Positions 35,521-45,699 of a stretch of DNA of 64,000 nucleotides are shown here, one piece after another. This DNA comes from Pseudomonas sp. GV071. GTDB taxonomy: Bacteria; Pseudomonadota; Gammaproteobacteria; Pseudomonadales; Pseudomonadaceae. Where the stretch lies: contig NZ_QAOJ01000002.1 in NCBI RefSeq assembly GCF_003050835.1, forward strand, positions 1 through 64,000. The letters are read 5' to 3'. The notes under the pieces were generated by a model. The model had not been told where the DNA came from, made no database searches, and saw only the letters and a list, made by a program, of their open reading frames with translations. The position numbers and the translations under genes were made by a program. Every line of letters begins with the position of its first letter. Positions within the stretch are counted from its first letter, which is position 1.

Positions 35521-36897
35521 TCAACACTCGATCGCGCTAACCGCTAACCCACCGCGCGAGGTTTCTTTGTATTTGTCATGCATGTCGGCGCCGGTGTCGC
35601 GCATGGTACGGATCACCCGGTCGAGGGAGATGAAGTGCTCGCCATCACCGCGCAATGCCATCTGCGCGGCGTTGATGGCTTTCACTGCGGCAATCGCGTT
35701 GCGCTCGATGCAGGGCACTTGCACCAGGCCACCGACCGGGTCGCAGGTGAGGCCGAGGTTATGTTCCAGGCCGATTTCTGCGGCGTTTTCCAACTGCCCC
35801 GGAGTGGCGCCAAGAATCTCCGCCAAGCCCGCGGCAGCCATTGCGCAAGCCGAACCGACTTCGCCCTGACAGCCGACTTCGGCACCTGAGATCGAGGCGT
35901 TCTTTTTACACAGGATGCCGATGGCCGCTGCCGCCAGAAAGTATTCGCACACATCCGCCTCGGTCACCGCCGGGCTGAAGCGCACGAAGTAGTGCAGCAC
36001 GGCCGGAATGATGCCCGCCGCGCCATTGGTGGGCGCGGTGACCATGCGCCCGCCGGCGGCGTTTTCTTCGTTCACTGCCAGGGCGAACAGGTTGACCCAC
36101 TCCATGCCGCTCAGGGTCGAGCCGATCACGTTGGGTTTTCCCAGCTCCTGCAGGCTGCGGTGCAGTTTGGCCGCACGGCGCTTGACGTTGAGCCCGCCGG
36201 GCAGAATGCCTTCGTGCTTGAGACCGTTATCCACGCAGTCGCGCATGGCCTTCCACAGGCGCATCAGGCCCTGGCGAATTTCCGCTTCACTGCGCCAGGC
36301 CTTTTCGTTGGCCATCATCAGTTCCGACACGCGCAGGTTATGGGTCTTGCACAACTGCAGCAGTTCTTCGGCGCTGGAGAAATCGTAGGGCAGCTCGGTG
36401 CGGTCCTGGTCCAGCACACCGCTGGCGGCCTGCTCGGCATCGACGACAAAACCGCCGCCGACCGAATAGTAGGTATCGCGGTGCAGTTCACCGCCGTCGC
36501 CCTCCACGATCAGGGTCATGGCGTTGGGGTGATAGGGCAGGTTTTCGTCGAGCAACAGCATGTCGCGCTGCCACTCGAAGGGCACTTCGAAATGGCCATC
36601 GAGCAATAAGCAGCCGCTGTCGTGCAAGGCGGCAATGCGCGGGGCGATCTGCGCCGGGTCGATGGCGTCCGGCCAATCGCCCATCAGGCCCATGATCACC
36701 GCACTGTCGCTGCCATGGCCGACGCCGGTGGCCGACAGCGAGCCATACAGGCGCACTTCCACCCGCCGCACCTGCTGCAAGTGCCCACGCTCACGCAGCC
36801 CCTGAACGAACAACGCCGCGGCGCGCATGGGGCCGACGGTGTGGGAGCTGGATGGGCCGATGCCTATTTTGAATAGGTCGAACACGCTGATGGCCAT
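35521..36897 (-). CDS. sdaB: L-serine ammonia-lyase (iron-sulfur type)
   Basis: The enzyme deaminates L-serine to pyruvate and ammonia, linking betaine breakdown to central metabolism. The 458-residue single-chain form has an N-terminal regulatory-like domain ([20 protein letters not shown] at residues 4-23) and a C-terminal catalytic domain with cysteine motifs [18 protein letters not shown] and [14 protein letters not shown] that bind the [4Fe-4S] cluster. GAGGAAA precedes the start. It uses serine made by GlyA. The position next to gbdR and the choline transporter matches PA5379 in P. aeruginosa. Confidence 0.95.
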   Translation of the reverse strand: MAISVFDLFKIGIGPSSSHTVGPMRAAALFVQGLRERGHLQQVRRVEVRLYGSLSATGVGHGSDSAVIMGLMGDWPDAIDPAQIAPRIAALHDSGCLLLDGHFEVPFEWQRDMLLLDENLPYHPNAMTLIVEGDGGELHRDTYYSVGGGFVVDAEQAASGVLDQDRTELPYDFSSAEELLQLCKTHNLRVSELMMANEKAWRSEAEIRQGLMRLWKAMRDCVDNGLKHEGILPGGLNVKRRAAKLHRSLQELGKPNVIGSTLSGMEWVNLFALAVNEENAAGGRMVTAPTNGAAGIIPAVLHYFVRFSPAVTEADVCEYFLAAAAIGILCKKNASISGAEVGCQGEVGSACAMAAAGLAEILGATPGQLENAAEIGLEHNLGLTCDPVGGLVQVPCIERNAIAAVKAINAAQMALRGDGEHFISLDRVIRTMRDTGADMHDKYKETSRGGLAVSAIEC

Positions 36898-37181
36898 GCG
36901 ATTTTCCTCAACCGGTACAGGGCGGGAAGAGCGCCCGCAGTTGCGCGGATCATCCGGCTTTTATTGCGCAGCACGGGGTCCCATACCGACTTGATCATGC
37001 CCACTAACGTCGTGGCTTTTGCCCCTGACATCTGCCGGCGACAGCCTTGTGCTGAATACGACATTGGCACATCCAATCGCGACTTCCGGCGTGGTCGCTA
37101 TCACACAGCACGCGCATAGTCCCCGCGCCCGGCATGCTTCCTGCGAGTGTATGGGCATTGCCACCTAGCCAAGGAACGCTT

Positions 37182-38120
37182 ATGAAATTCGTGACCTCTG
37201 TTTGCCTGGCCCTGAGCCTGACAACGCCCGTATTGGCCACTGCCGCTGAACCGGAAAGCTGCAAGCTGGTGCGTTTCGCCGATGTCGGCTGGACCGATAT
37301 CACCGTCACCACCGCAGTCACCCGCCTGCTGTTGGGCAACCTCGGTTACGTCACCAGCGTGAAACGCATGTCGGTGCCACAGACCTACAAAGCGCTGCAG
37401 GACAAGCAGCTCGATGTATTCCTCGGCAACTGGATGCCGAGCATGGAAAACGACATCAAGGCCTACCGCGAGTCCGGCAGCGTGGAAACCCTGCGGGCCA
37501 ACCTGCATGGCGCCAAGTACACCCTGGCGGTGCCGGACTACGTGTATGACGGCGGGCTGAAAAGCTTCCAGGACCTGGCCAAGTTCAAAGACAAACTGGA
37601 CGGCAAGATCTATGGCATCGAACCGGGCAACGACGGCAATGCCCTGATCAACAAGATGATCAAAGAGAACGCCTACGGCATCGGCACCTTCAAGCTGGTG
37701 GAAAGCAACGAGGCGAAGATGCTCGCCAGCGTCGAGCGCGCCGGGCACCTCAACCAGTGGATCGTGTTCCTCGGCTGGGAACCGCACCCGATGAATACCC
37801 ACTACCGCATGAAATACCTGGAAGGCGGCGACGATTACTTCGGCCCCGACTACGGCGGCGCCACCGTCTATACCAATACGCGCAAAGCCTACGCCCAGGA
37901 ATGCGCCAACGTCGGCAAGCTGCTGGGCAACCTGGAATTCCAGCTGTCGATGGAAAACGAACTCATGGATGGCGTGCTCAACCAGAGCCTCAACCCGCGC
38001 CAGACCGCCAAGAACTGGATTCAGGCACACCCTCAAGTGCTTGATGCCTGGTTGCAGGGTGTGACCACCCGTGAAGGGCAAGCGGCCCTGCCGATTGTGA
38101 AAAGCAAGCTGGACCTATGA
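37182..38120 (+). CDS. Choline/betaine-type ABC substrate-binding protein (first of tandem)
   Basis: This 312-residue periplasmic protein has a signal peptide (residues 1 to about 20) and the ChoX/OpuAC fold. The pocket is marked by GWTDITVTTA, LGNWMP, YTLAVPDYVYD, EPGNDGN and GWEPHPMN, all shared with the next gene. The two are tandem paralogues with separate upstream regions. It may bind choline or betaine with different affinity and share the permease and ATPase at 39,412-41,450. The start at 37182 follows AAGGAACGCT and begins the signal peptide; a 16-residue upstream extension is rejected. Confidence 0.9.
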   Translation: MKFVTSVCLALSLTTPVLATAAEPESCKLVRFADVGWTDITVTTAVTRLLLGNLGYVTSVKRMSVPQTYKALQDKQLDVFLGNWMPSMENDIKAYRESGSVETLRANLHGAKYTLAVPDYVYDGGLKSFQDLAKFKDKLDGKIYGIEPGNDGNALINKMIKENAYGIGTFKLVESNEAKMLASVERAGHLNQWIVFLGWEPHPMNTHYRMKYLEGGDDYFGPDYGGATVYTNTRKAYAQECANVGKLLGNLEFQLSMENELMDGVLNQSLNPRQTAKNWIQAHPQVLDAWLQGVTTREGQAALPIVKSKLDL

Positions 38121-38385
38121 GCCAAAAGGGGCGGCGAAATTGGCTGAAGAGGTCGTAAACGACCTCACTGGTGCCAGATACGACGCCCTCTGCACTGGTT
38201 GCGACGCACCCTGTATTCGTTTGTTTTGCCCTGTTCCATGATCGTTCTCGACACGACCGCTAGGCTCTTTACCGGCAGCGCTACATGGCGCGCTCAACCG
38301 GGGCTTCACGCCAGGGGCTAAACAAGAAGCGGCAATACGCGTTCAGCACTGCACTGCCAAAACAAAATCATAAGGAGTCAGTCCC

Positions 38386-39327
38386 ATGAAAGTTTTCACC
38401 CCCTTGCTGTTGGTCGCATCGCTGGGCCTGCCGTTGCTGGCGAGCGCCGCAGAACCTGCGTCTTGCAGCACCGTGCGCTTTTCCGATGTGGGTTGGACCG
38501 ACATCACTGTCACCACTGCGGTGACCAGTGCAGTGCTGGAGTCGCTGGGTTACAAAACCAAGACCACCATGATTTCCGTGCCGGTGACCTACAAGTCCCT
38601 GGCCGCAGGCAAAGACCTCGATGTGTTCCTCGGCAACTGGATGCCGACCATGGAGAACGACATCAAGGCCTACCGTGATGCCGGCACCGTGGAAACCGTG
38701 CGCGCCAACCTCGAAGGCGCCAAGTACACCCTCGCCGTTCCGGATTACGCCTACGACGCCGGCCTGAAAGATTTCTCCGACATCGCCAAGTTCAAAGACA
38801 AGCTCGACGGCAAGATCTACGGCATCGAGCCAGGCAACGACGGCAACCGTCTGATCCAGAGCATGATCGACAAAGACGCCTTCGGCCTGAAGGGCTTCAA
38901 GGTGGTGGAGTCCAGCGAAGCGGCAATGCTCTCGCAGCTGAAACGCTCCACGCGCAAGAACGAGTACATGGTGTTCCTCGGCTGGGAACCGCACCCGATG
39001 AACACCCGCAACAAGATGAAGTACCTGACTGGCGGCGACGAGTACTTCGGCCCCAACTACGGCCAGGCCACCGTGCTCACCAACGTGCGCAAAGGCTACG
39101 TGCAAGAGTGCGGCAACGTCGGCAAGTTGTTGACCAACCTCTCCTTCACCCTGGAGATGGAAAACAACCTGATGGACGCCGTGCTCAACGAAAACCAGAA
39201 GCCTGATGTGGCCGCCAAGGCCTGGCTGAAAGCCAACCCGCAGGTGCTCGACACCTGGCTGGCGGGCGTCACCACCCTCGACGGCAAACCTGGCGTCGAA
39301 GCCGCCAAAGCTGCACTCGCCAAGTAA
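38386..39327 (+). CDS. choX: Choline-binding periplasmic protein CbcX/ChoX
   Basis: The 313-residue substrate-binding protein has a signal peptide ending around ASAAEP and the choline-binding motifs GWTDITVTTAV, LGNWMPTMEND, YTLAVPDYAYD, EPGNDGN and GWEPHPMN. Tryptophans and a tyrosine at these positions form the aromatic box of the S. meliloti choline protein. AAGGAG precedes the start. The permease gene follows after 84 nt, so this is the standard CbcX of the cbcXWV transporter. It resembles the preceding gene along its whole length. Confidence 0.93.
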   Translation: MKVFTPLLLVASLGLPLLASAAEPASCSTVRFSDVGWTDITVTTAVTSAVLESLGYKTKTTMISVPVTYKSLAAGKDLDVFLGNWMPTMENDIKAYRDAGTVETVRANLEGAKYTLAVPDYAYDAGLKDFSDIAKFKDKLDGKIYGIEPGNDGNRLIQSMIDKDAFGLKGFKVVESSEAAMLSQLKRSTRKNEYMVFLGWEPHPMNTRNKMKYLTGGDEYFGPNYGQATVLTNVRKGYVQECGNVGKLLTNLSFTLEMENNLMDAVLNENQKPDVAAKAWLKANPQVLDTWLAGVTTLDGKPGVEAAKAALAK

Positions 39328-39411
39328 CACCTGAAGCACGACTGTAAGCAGTAACCGGGCGCTCGCAGCTAACCCTGCGGCGCGCTCGGCAGGCTGTACC
39401 TATCCCCCCGC

Positions 39412-40275
39412 ATGTGGACACTCACTACCATGCCGACTTTTGAAAAACTCCCTCTGGGCGAGAAAATCGCCGAGTTCGTAGAGTGGCTGACCCAGCATGG
39501 CGCCGCGTACTTCGATGCCATCGCCTCTGCCCTGGAATTCATGATTCACGGGGTAACCAATGGCCTGACCTTTTTCAATCCGCTGGTACTGATTGGCCTG
39601 TTCGGCTTGCTCACCCACCTGATCCAGCGCAAGTGGGGCCTGACCCTGTTCTGCGTGTTGTCGTTCCTGCTGATTCTCAACCTGGGCTACTGGCAAGAAA
39701 CCATGGAAACCCTGGCGCAGGTGCTGTTCGCCACCTTTATCTGTGTGTTGATTGGCGTGCCGCTGGGCATCATGGCCGCGCACCGCCCGCACTTTTACAC
39801 GGTGATGCAACCGATCCTCGACCTGATGCAAACCGTACCGACCTTCGTGTACCTGATTCCTACCCTGACTCTGTTCGGCCTGGGCGTTGTGCCGGGGCTG
39901 ATTTCCACCGTGGTGTTCGCGGTGGCCGCGCCGATTCGCCTGACCTACCTGGGCATTCGCGACGTCCCCACTGAACTGATGGACGCCGGCAAAGCCTTCG
40001 GCTGCTCGCGCCGCCAACTGCTCACCCGCATCGAATTGCCGTACGCCATGCCCAGCATCGCTGCCGGCATCACCCAATGCATCATGCTGTCGCTGTCGAT
40101 GGTGGTGATCGCCGCCCTGGTTGGCGCTGACGGCCTGGGCAAACCGGTGGTCAACGCACTCAACACCGCCGACATCGCGCTCGGCTTCGAAGCTGGCCTG
40201 GCCATCGTGCTGCTGGCGATCATCCTCGACCGGGTATGCAAACAGCCCGAAGCGAAAGTGAGGGTTGAACAATGA
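39412..40275 (+). CDS. choW: Choline ABC transporter permease CbcW/ChoW
   Basis: This 287-residue inner-membrane permease has about six to seven hydrophobic segments and the binding-protein-dependent transport EAA-like loop (DAGKAFGCSRRQLLTRIELP) that contacts the ATPase. It imports quaternary ammonium compounds delivered by the upstream binding proteins and probably CaiX. The stop overlaps the ATPase start by 4 nt (ATGA). No clear ribosome-binding site marks the start; a second ATG at 39,430 (MPTFEKLPLG) is an equally good choice. Confidence 0.93.
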   Translation: MWTLTTMPTFEKLPLGEKIAEFVEWLTQHGAAYFDAIASALEFMIHGVTNGLTFFNPLVLIGLFGLLTHLIQRKWGLTLFCVLSFLLILNLGYWQETMETLAQVLFATFICVLIGVPLGIMAAHRPHFYTVMQPILDLMQTVPTFVYLIPTLTLFGLGVVPGLISTVVFAVAAPIRLTYLGIRDVPTELMDAGKAFGCSRRQLLTRIELPYAMPSIAAGITQCIMLSLSMVVIAALVGADGLGKPVVNALNTADIALGFEAGLAIVLLAIILDRVCKQPEAKVRVEQ

Positions 40276-41450
40276 GCATGATTCGTTTCGAAAACGTCGA
40301 CGTAATCTTCTCCAAGTACCCCAAGGAAGCCTTGGCGCTGCTGGACCAGGGCCTGACCCGCGACCAGATTCTGAAAAAGACCGGCCTGGTGGTCGGCGTA
40401 GAGAAAGCCAGCCTGGACGTCGAGCGCGGCGAGATCTGCGTGATGATGGGGCTGTCCGGTTCGGGTAAATCCAGCCTGCTGCGCTGCATCAACGGGTTGA
40501 ACACGGTGAGCCGTGGTCGCCTGCTGATCGAGCATGAAGGCCAGGAAGTGGATATCGCCAACTGCTCGGCGGCGACTCTCAAAGACATGCGCACCAAACG
40601 CATCGCCATGGTGTTCCAGAAATTCGCCCTGATGCCCTGGCTGACGGTGCGCGAGAACATCAGCTTCGGCCTGGAAATGCAGGGCCGTCCGAGTGCCGAG
40701 CGCACCAAGCTGGTGAACGAAAAAATCGAATTGGTAGGCCTCACCCAATGGCGCAACAAGCGCCCGGACGAGCTTTCCGGCGGCATGCAGCAGCGTGTGG
40801 GCCTGGCCCGCGCACTGGCGATGGATGCCGACATCCTGCTGATGGACGAACCGTTCTCGGCCCTCGACCCGCTGATCCGCCAGGGCCTGCAGGACGAGCT
40901 GCTGGAGTTGCAACGCAAGCTGAGCAAAACCATCGTGTTCGTCAGCCACGATCTCGACGAAGCACTGAAGCTGGGTAGCCGCATCGCCATCATGAAAGAC
41001 GGCCGCATCATCCAGTACAGCAAGCCCGAAGAGATCGTCCTCAACCCGGCCGATGAATACGTACGCACCTTCGTCGCCCACACCAACCCGCTCAACGTGT
41101 TGTGTGGCCGCAGCCTGATGCGCACCCTGGATAAATGCACGCGAGTGAATGGCGAAGTCTGCCTCGACCCGGGCAACGACTCCTGGCTCGGCCTGGCCGA
41201 CGGCAACCTGTTCAAAGGCGCACGCCAAGGCGCGGACGCCATCACCCTGCAGAACTGGGCACCCGGCGATGCAGTGGAAGGCCTGACCCGCCGCCCGACC
41301 CTGGTGGACTCCAATATCGGCATGCGCGATGCGCTGCAGATCCGTTACCAGACCGGGCACAAGCTGGTGCTGCACGATGAGAATCGGGTGGTGGGGGTGT
41401 TGGGCGATACCGAGCTGTATCACGCGTTGCTCGGTAAAAACCTCGGCTGA
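40272..41450 (+). CDS. choV: Choline ABC transporter ATP-binding protein CbcV/ChoV
   Basis: The 392-residue ATPase energises quaternary-amine import. Walker A is GLSGSGKS at residues 60-67, the ABC signature is LSGGMQQRVGLARAL and Walker B is ILLMDEPFSALDP. The tail after about residue 270 is longer than in simple ABC ATPases and resembles the accessory region of ProV/OpuAA-type proteins. It overlaps the permease gene by 4 nt. A 32-bp perfect inverted repeat follows the stop. No betT transporter gene follows, unlike the P. aeruginosa island. Confidence 0.94.
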   Translation: MSMIRFENVDVIFSKYPKEALALLDQGLTRDQILKKTGLVVGVEKASLDVERGEICVMMGLSGSGKSSLLRCINGLNTVSRGRLLIEHEGQEVDIANCSAATLKDMRTKRIAMVFQKFALMPWLTVRENISFGLEMQGRPSAERTKLVNEKIELVGLTQWRNKRPDELSGGMQQRVGLARALAMDADILLMDEPFSALDPLIRQGLQDELLELQRKLSKTIVFVSHDLDEALKLGSRIAIMKDGRIIQYSKPEEIVLNPADEYVRTFVAHTNPLNVLCGRSLMRTLDKCTRVNGEVCLDPGNDSWLGLADGNLFKGARQGADAITLQNWAPGDAVEGLTRRPTLVDSNIGMRDALQIRYQTGHKLVLHDENRVVGVLGDTELYHALLGKNLG

Positions 41451-41476
41451 TTTGCCATCGTAATGTTGGGCCGGCC

Positions 41477-41546
41477 CGTTGGGCTTCGCTGCGCTCAACC
41501 CAACCTACAATTCCGTAGGTTGGGTTGAGCGCAGCGAAGCCCAACG
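41477..41546. repeat. 32-bp perfect inverted repeat
   Basis: Positions 41,477-41,508 are perfectly complementary to 41,515-41,546, leaving a 6-nt loop. It contains the unit GTTGGGTTGAGCGCAGCGAA that also occurs at 43,813. No T-run follows, so it is not a classic terminator. Confidence 0.85.
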
Positions 41547-41612
41547 AACGCTCCCCATGTCGTGAACGGACCACAGCGACGCCGCTGTGTCGCTCAGAGC
41601 TACAGGCAGTCG

Positions 41613-41640
41613 TTTTTATTGATTCCTCGTTCAATAAAAA
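41613..41640. promoter_or_regulatory. BetI-type operator
   Basis: TTTTTATTGA (41,613-41,622) and TCAATAAAAA (41,631-41,640) form a perfect 10-bp inverted repeat around 8 nt. The ATTGA...TCAAT core matches known BetI operators in enterobacteria and vibrios. It lies about 52 nt before betI, consistent with repression of betIBA relieved by choline. Confidence 0.75.
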
Positions 41641-41691
41641 CTTACTAGACTGGCGCAACGCCCGTAGTGATTGGTTTGCAAGGAGTCCGAC

Positions 41692-42282
41692 ATGCCCAAA
41701 GTAGGGATGCAACCCATCCGCCGTTCGCAATTGATCCACGCCACCCTGGAAGCGGTAGACCAGGTCGGCATGGACGCCAGCATCGCCCTGATCGCGCGTC
41801 TGGCCGGGGTGTCCAATGGCATCATCAGCCATTATTTCCAGGACAAGAACGGCCTGCTCGAAGCCACCATGCGCCACCTGATGACGGCCCTCAGCCTGTC
41901 GGTGCGCGACCGTCGTTTACTGCTCGAAGACCTCAGCCCACGGGCACAGATTCGCACCATCATCGAGGGCAACTTCGATGACAGCCAGGTCAATGGCCCG
42001 GCAATGAAAACCTGGCTGGCATTCTGGGCCAGCAGCATGCACCAGCCCTCGTTGCGCCGCCTGCAGCGAATCAACGACCACCGTCTGTATTCCAACATCT
42101 GCTGTGAATTTCGCCGGGTGATGCCGATTGCCGAGGCGCGCACGGCCGCCCGTGGTCTGGCCGCTTTGATTGACGGCCTGTGGCTGCGCGGCGCCCTCAG
42201 TGGCGAAGCGTTCGACACCCAGCAAGCCCTGCAGATTGCCTTCGACTACCTGGACCAACAATTGGCCAGGCAGGCGGGCTGA
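41692..42282 (+). CDS. betI: Choline-responsive repressor BetI
   Basis: BetI is a TetR-family repressor of choline oxidation genes, released from DNA by choline. The 196-residue protein has the N-terminal helix-turn-helix ([20 protein letters not shown]; about residues 28-50), then a helical ligand-binding domain. The length is normal. AGGAG precedes the ATG. Its operator-like site lies upstream, and betB follows after 38 nt. Autoregulation is expected. A 7-residue upstream extension is rejected. Confidence 0.95.
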   Translation: MPKVGMQPIRRSQLIHATLEAVDQVGMDASIALIARLAGVSNGIISHYFQDKNGLLEATMRHLMTALSLSVRDRRLLLEDLSPRAQIRTIIEGNFDDSQVNGPAMKTWLAFWASSMHQPSLRRLQRINDHRLYSNICCEFRRVMPIAEARTAARGLAALIDGLWLRGALSGEAFDTQQALQIAFDYLDQQLARQAG

Positions 42283-42320
42283 CGCTCGCCCTCCCCTATT
42301 CCGACTTTCGCGAGGACACC

Positions 42321-43793
42321 ATGGCCCGTTTTCCCCTGCAAAAACTCTACATCGACGGCGGTTATGTCGACGCCACCAGCGGCACCACCTTCGAGGCCAT
42401 CAACCCGGCCAACGGCGAAGTGCTGGCCGAGGTGCAGCGCGCCTCGCAAGCCGATGTGGAGCGCGCGGTGGCAAGCGCCGAGAAGGGCCAGAAAGTCTGG
42501 GCAGCGATGACCGCCATGCAGCGCTCGCGCATCCTGCGCAAGGCCGTGGATATTCTGCGTGAGCGCAACGACGAGCTGGCCGAGCTGGAAACCCTCGACA
42601 CCGGCAAGGCGCTCTCGGAAACCCGCTATGTCGACATCGTTACCGGGGCCGACGTACTCGAGTACTACGCCGGCCTGGTGCCAGCCATTGAAGGCGAGCA
42701 GATTCCGCTGCGTGAGACCTCGTTCGTCTACACCCGCCGCGAACCGCTGGGCGTTGTGGCCGGGATTGGCGCCTGGAACTACCCGATCCAGATTGCCCTG
42801 TGGAAATCCGCCCCGGCCCTGGCCGCCGGCAACGCGATGATTTTCAAGCCCAGCGAAGTCACCTCGCTGACCACCTTGAAGCTGGCAGAAATTTACACCG
42901 CAGCCGGTTTGCCCGATGGCGTGTTCAACGTGCTGACCGGCAGCGGCCGTGAAGTCGGCACCTGGCTGACCGAACATCCGCGCATCGAAAAAATTTCCTT
43001 CACCGGCGGCACCGACACCGGCAAAAAAGTCATGGCCAGCGCCTCCAGTTCGTCGCTCAAGGAAGTGACCATGGAGCTGGGCGGCAAGAGCCCACTGATC
43101 ATCTTCGAAGACGCCAACCTCAACCGCGCCGCCGACATTGCGGTAATGGCCAACTTCTACAGCTCCGGCCAGGTGTGCACCAACGGCACACGCGTATTTG
43201 TGCCACGCAGTTTGCAGGCCCGCTTCGAAGCCAAGGTGCTGGAGCGTGTGCAACGCATTCGCCTCGGCGACCCCACCGACGACACCACCAACTTCGGCCC
43301 GCTGGTGAGCTTTGCCCACATGGAAAACGTGCTCGGCTATATCGCCAAGGGCAAGGCAGAAGGCGCGCGGTTGCTGATCGGTGGTGAGCGCGTAACGGAA
43401 GGCGAATTTGGCAAAGGCGCCTTTGTGGCGCCGACCGTGTTCAGCGATTGCACCGATGACATGACCATCGTGCGCGAAGAAATCTTCGGGCCGGTGATGA
43501 GCATTCTGGTGTACGACGACGAAGCCGAAGTGATCCGCCGCGCCAACGACACCGAGTTCGGCCTGGCCGCCGGCATCATCACTCAGGATTTGAACCGCGC
43601 GCACCGGGTTATCCACCAGCTGGAAGCCGGCATCTGCTGGATCAACACCTGGGGCGAATCGCCGGCCGAGATGCCGGTGGGCGGCTACAAACAATCGGGC
43701 GTCGGCCGCGAGAACGGCTTGGTCACCCTGGCTCAATACACCCGCATCAAGTCGGTCCAGGTGGAGTTAGGTGGGTATACGTCGGTGTTTTGA
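42321..43793 (+). CDS. betB: Betaine aldehyde dehydrogenase BetB
   Basis: BetB oxidises betaine aldehyde to glycine betaine with NAD(P). The 490-residue product has the ALDH cofactor region [18 protein letters not shown], the glutamate-containing MELGGKSP and the catalytic cysteine in [23 protein letters not shown] precedes the start. It is second in betIBA, before betA, with a palindrome between the two. An in-frame extension overlapping betI is rejected. Confidence 0.96.
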   Translation: MARFPLQKLYIDGGYVDATSGTTFEAINPANGEVLAEVQRASQADVERAVASAEKGQKVWAAMTAMQRSRILRKAVDILRERNDELAELETLDTGKALSETRYVDIVTGADVLEYYAGLVPAIEGEQIPLRETSFVYTRREPLGVVAGIGAWNYPIQIALWKSAPALAAGNAMIFKPSEVTSLTTLKLAEIYTAAGLPDGVFNVLTGSGREVGTWLTEHPRIEKISFTGGTDTGKKVMASASSSSLKEVTMELGGKSPLIIFEDANLNRAADIAVMANFYSSGQVCTNGTRVFVPRSLQARFEAKVLERVQRIRLGDPTDDTTNFGPLVSFAHMENVLGYIAKGKAEGARLLIGGERVTEGEFGKGAFVAPTVFSDCTDDMTIVREEIFGPVMSILVYDDEAEVIRRANDTEFGLAAGIITQDLNRAHRVIHQLEAGICWINTWGESPAEMPVGGYKQSGVGRENGLVTLAQYTRIKSVQVELGGYTSVF

Positions 43794-43812
43794 TCCGCTC
43801 ATACACCGATTT

Positions 43813-43908
43813 GTAGGTTGGGTTGAGCACAGCGAAGCCCAACGGGCAGACCGATAAACGCCGGCCTTTGGCCGGCCTGTTGGGCTTCCTTCGTCAACCC
43901 AACCTACG
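43813..43908. repeat. Imperfect inverted repeat between betB and betA
   Basis: GTAGGTTGGGTTGAGCACAG and an inverted partner ending TCAACCCAACCTACG flank the short palindrome CCGGCCTTTGGCCGG. It is related to the element at 41,477 and fills most of the betB-betA gap. Confidence 0.75.
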
Positions 43909-43949
43909 CCTCTCCCACATAGTTTTTCAGTTCTGATCCAGGTACAGAA

Positions 43950-45632
43950 ATGAACACAGAATTCGATTACATCATCGTCGGTGCCGGCTCGGCCGGTAAC
44001 ACCCTGGCCACCCGCCTGACCGAAGATGCCAACGTGACCGTGTTGCTGCTGGAGGCCGGCGGCCCGGACTATCGCCTGGATTTCCGCACCCAGATGCCCG
44101 CCGCCCTGGCCTTCCCGCTACAAGGCCGACGCTACAACTGGGCCTACGAAACCGACCCCGAGCCGCACATGAACAACCGCCGCATGGAATGTGGGCGCGG
44201 CAAGGGCCTGGGCGGCTCCTCGTTGATCAATGGCATGTGCTACATCCGCGGCAACGCCCTGGACTACGACGGCTGGGCGCAAACCCCGGGCCTGGAAGAC
44301 TGGAGCTACCTCGATTGCCTGCCGTATTTTCGCAAGGCGGAAACCCGCGACATCGGCCCCAATGACTACCACGGCGGCGACGGCCCGGTCAGCGTGACCA
44401 CCCCCAAAGCCGGCAATAATCCGCTGTTCAAGGCCATGGTCGAGGCCGGCGTGCAGGCCGGCTACCCGCGTACAGAGGATCTCAACGGTTACCAGCAAGA
44501 AGGCTTCGGCCCGATGGACCGCACCGTCACCCCGCAAGGCCGGCGCTCCAGCACCGCCCGTGGTTACCTCGACCAGGCCCGCAAACGGCCGAACCTGACC
44601 ATCGTCACCCATGCCCTCACCGACCGCGTGCTGTTCGAAGGCAAACACGCCGTCGGCGTCGCCTACCTGAAAGGCACCAGCTCGATTCCGGTGGAGGCCA
44701 TGGCCCGCCGCGAAGTGTTGGTGTGCTCCGGCGCCATCGCTTCACCAGCGTTGCTGCAACGCTCCGGCGTCGGCCCGGCAGAACTGCTGAAAAAACTGCG
44801 CATTCCACTGGTGCATGACCTGCCCGGCGTTGGCGAAAACCTCCAGGACCACCTGGAGATGTACCTGCAATACGCCTGCACCCAACCGGTGTCGCTGTAC
44901 CCGTCGCTGCTGTGGTGGAACCAGCCGCCGATTGGCGCGAAATGGCTGTTCCTCGGCAAAGGCATCGGCGCCAGCAACCAGTTCGAAGCCGGCGGTTTTA
45001 TCCGCAGCCGTCCGGAATTCGAATGGCCGAATATCCAGTACCACTTCCTGCCGGTGGCGATTAACTACAACGGCAGCAACGGCGTGCAGGAACACGGCTT
45101 CCAGGCCCACGTCGGCTCCATGCGCTCACCGAGTCGCGGACGCATCCAGGTGAAATCCAAAGACCCGCGCCAGCACCCGAGCATCCTCTTCAACTACATG
45201 GCCACCGAACAGGACTGGCAAGAGTTCCGCGACGGCATCCGCCTGACCCGCGAGATCATGAACCAACCCGCCCTCGACCCCTTCCGCGGCCGCGAAATCA
45301 GCCCGGGCCCCGAGGTGCAGACCGACGAACAACTCGACCAATTCATCCGCGAACACGCCGAAACCGCCTTCCACCCCTCCTGCTCCTGCAAGATGGGGAG
45401 CGACGAAATGGCCGTAGTGGATGGCGAAGGTCGCGTACATGGCGTGCAAGGTTTGCGCGTGGTGGACGCCTCGATCATGCCGCTGATCACCACCGGCAAC
45501 CTCAACGCCCCGACCATCATGATCGCCGAGAAAATCGCCGACAAAATCCGCGGCCGGGCACCACTACCCAAAAGCACCGCACCGTATTACGTGGCCAACG
45601 GCGCACCGGTGAGAGTCAAACCACTGCGTTAA
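43950..45632 (+). CDS. betA: Choline dehydrogenase BetA
   Basis: BetA oxidises choline to betaine aldehyde, and can act on the aldehyde too. The 560-residue GMC-family flavoprotein begins with the FAD motif [17 protein letters not shown], followed by [18 protein letters not shown]. Near the end HPSCSCKMG and [11 protein letters not shown] contain the conserved histidine and asparagine of the active site. The enzyme is usually membrane-associated and passes electrons to the respiratory chain. It ends betIBA. The gap from betB (156 nt) is filled by a palindrome. Confidence 0.96.
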   Translation: MNTEFDYIIVGAGSAGNTLATRLTEDANVTVLLLEAGGPDYRLDFRTQMPAALAFPLQGRRYNWAYETDPEPHMNNRRMECGRGKGLGGSSLINGMCYIRGNALDYDGWAQTPGLEDWSYLDCLPYFRKAETRDIGPNDYHGGDGPVSVTTPKAGNNPLFKAMVEAGVQAGYPRTEDLNGYQQEGFGPMDRTVTPQGRRSSTARGYLDQARKRPNLTIVTHALTDRVLFEGKHAVGVAYLKGTSSIPVEAMARREVLVCSGAIASPALLQRSGVGPAELLKKLRIPLVHDLPGVGENLQDHLEMYLQYACTQPVSLYPSLLWWNQPPIGAKWLFLGKGIGASNQFEAGGFIRSRPEFEWPNIQYHFLPVAINYNGSNGVQEHGFQAHVGSMRSPSRGRIQVKSKDPRQHPSILFNYMATEQDWQEFRDGIRLTREIMNQPALDPFRGREISPGPEVQTDEQLDQFIREHAETAFHPSCSCKMGSDEMAVVDGEGRVHGVQGLRVVDASIMPLITTGNLNAPTIMIAEKIADKIRGRAPLPKSTAPYYVANGAPVRVKPLR

Positions 45633-45646
45633 GCAAAGATCAAAAG

Positions 45647-45672
45647 CATCGCGGCTGAAGCCGCTCTTACAG
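45647..45672. repeat. Single REP unit
   Basis: CATCGCGGCTGAAGCCGCTC occurs without an inverted partner. It is 15 nt after the betA stop. Confidence 0.8.
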
Positions 45673-45699
45673 GAGAACGCGCATCTGCTCTGGATCTGG

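Noticed and set aside
42246..43736. Long minus-strand open frame (496 codons)
   Set aside because: It is antisense to betB, which carries full aldehyde dehydrogenase motifs.
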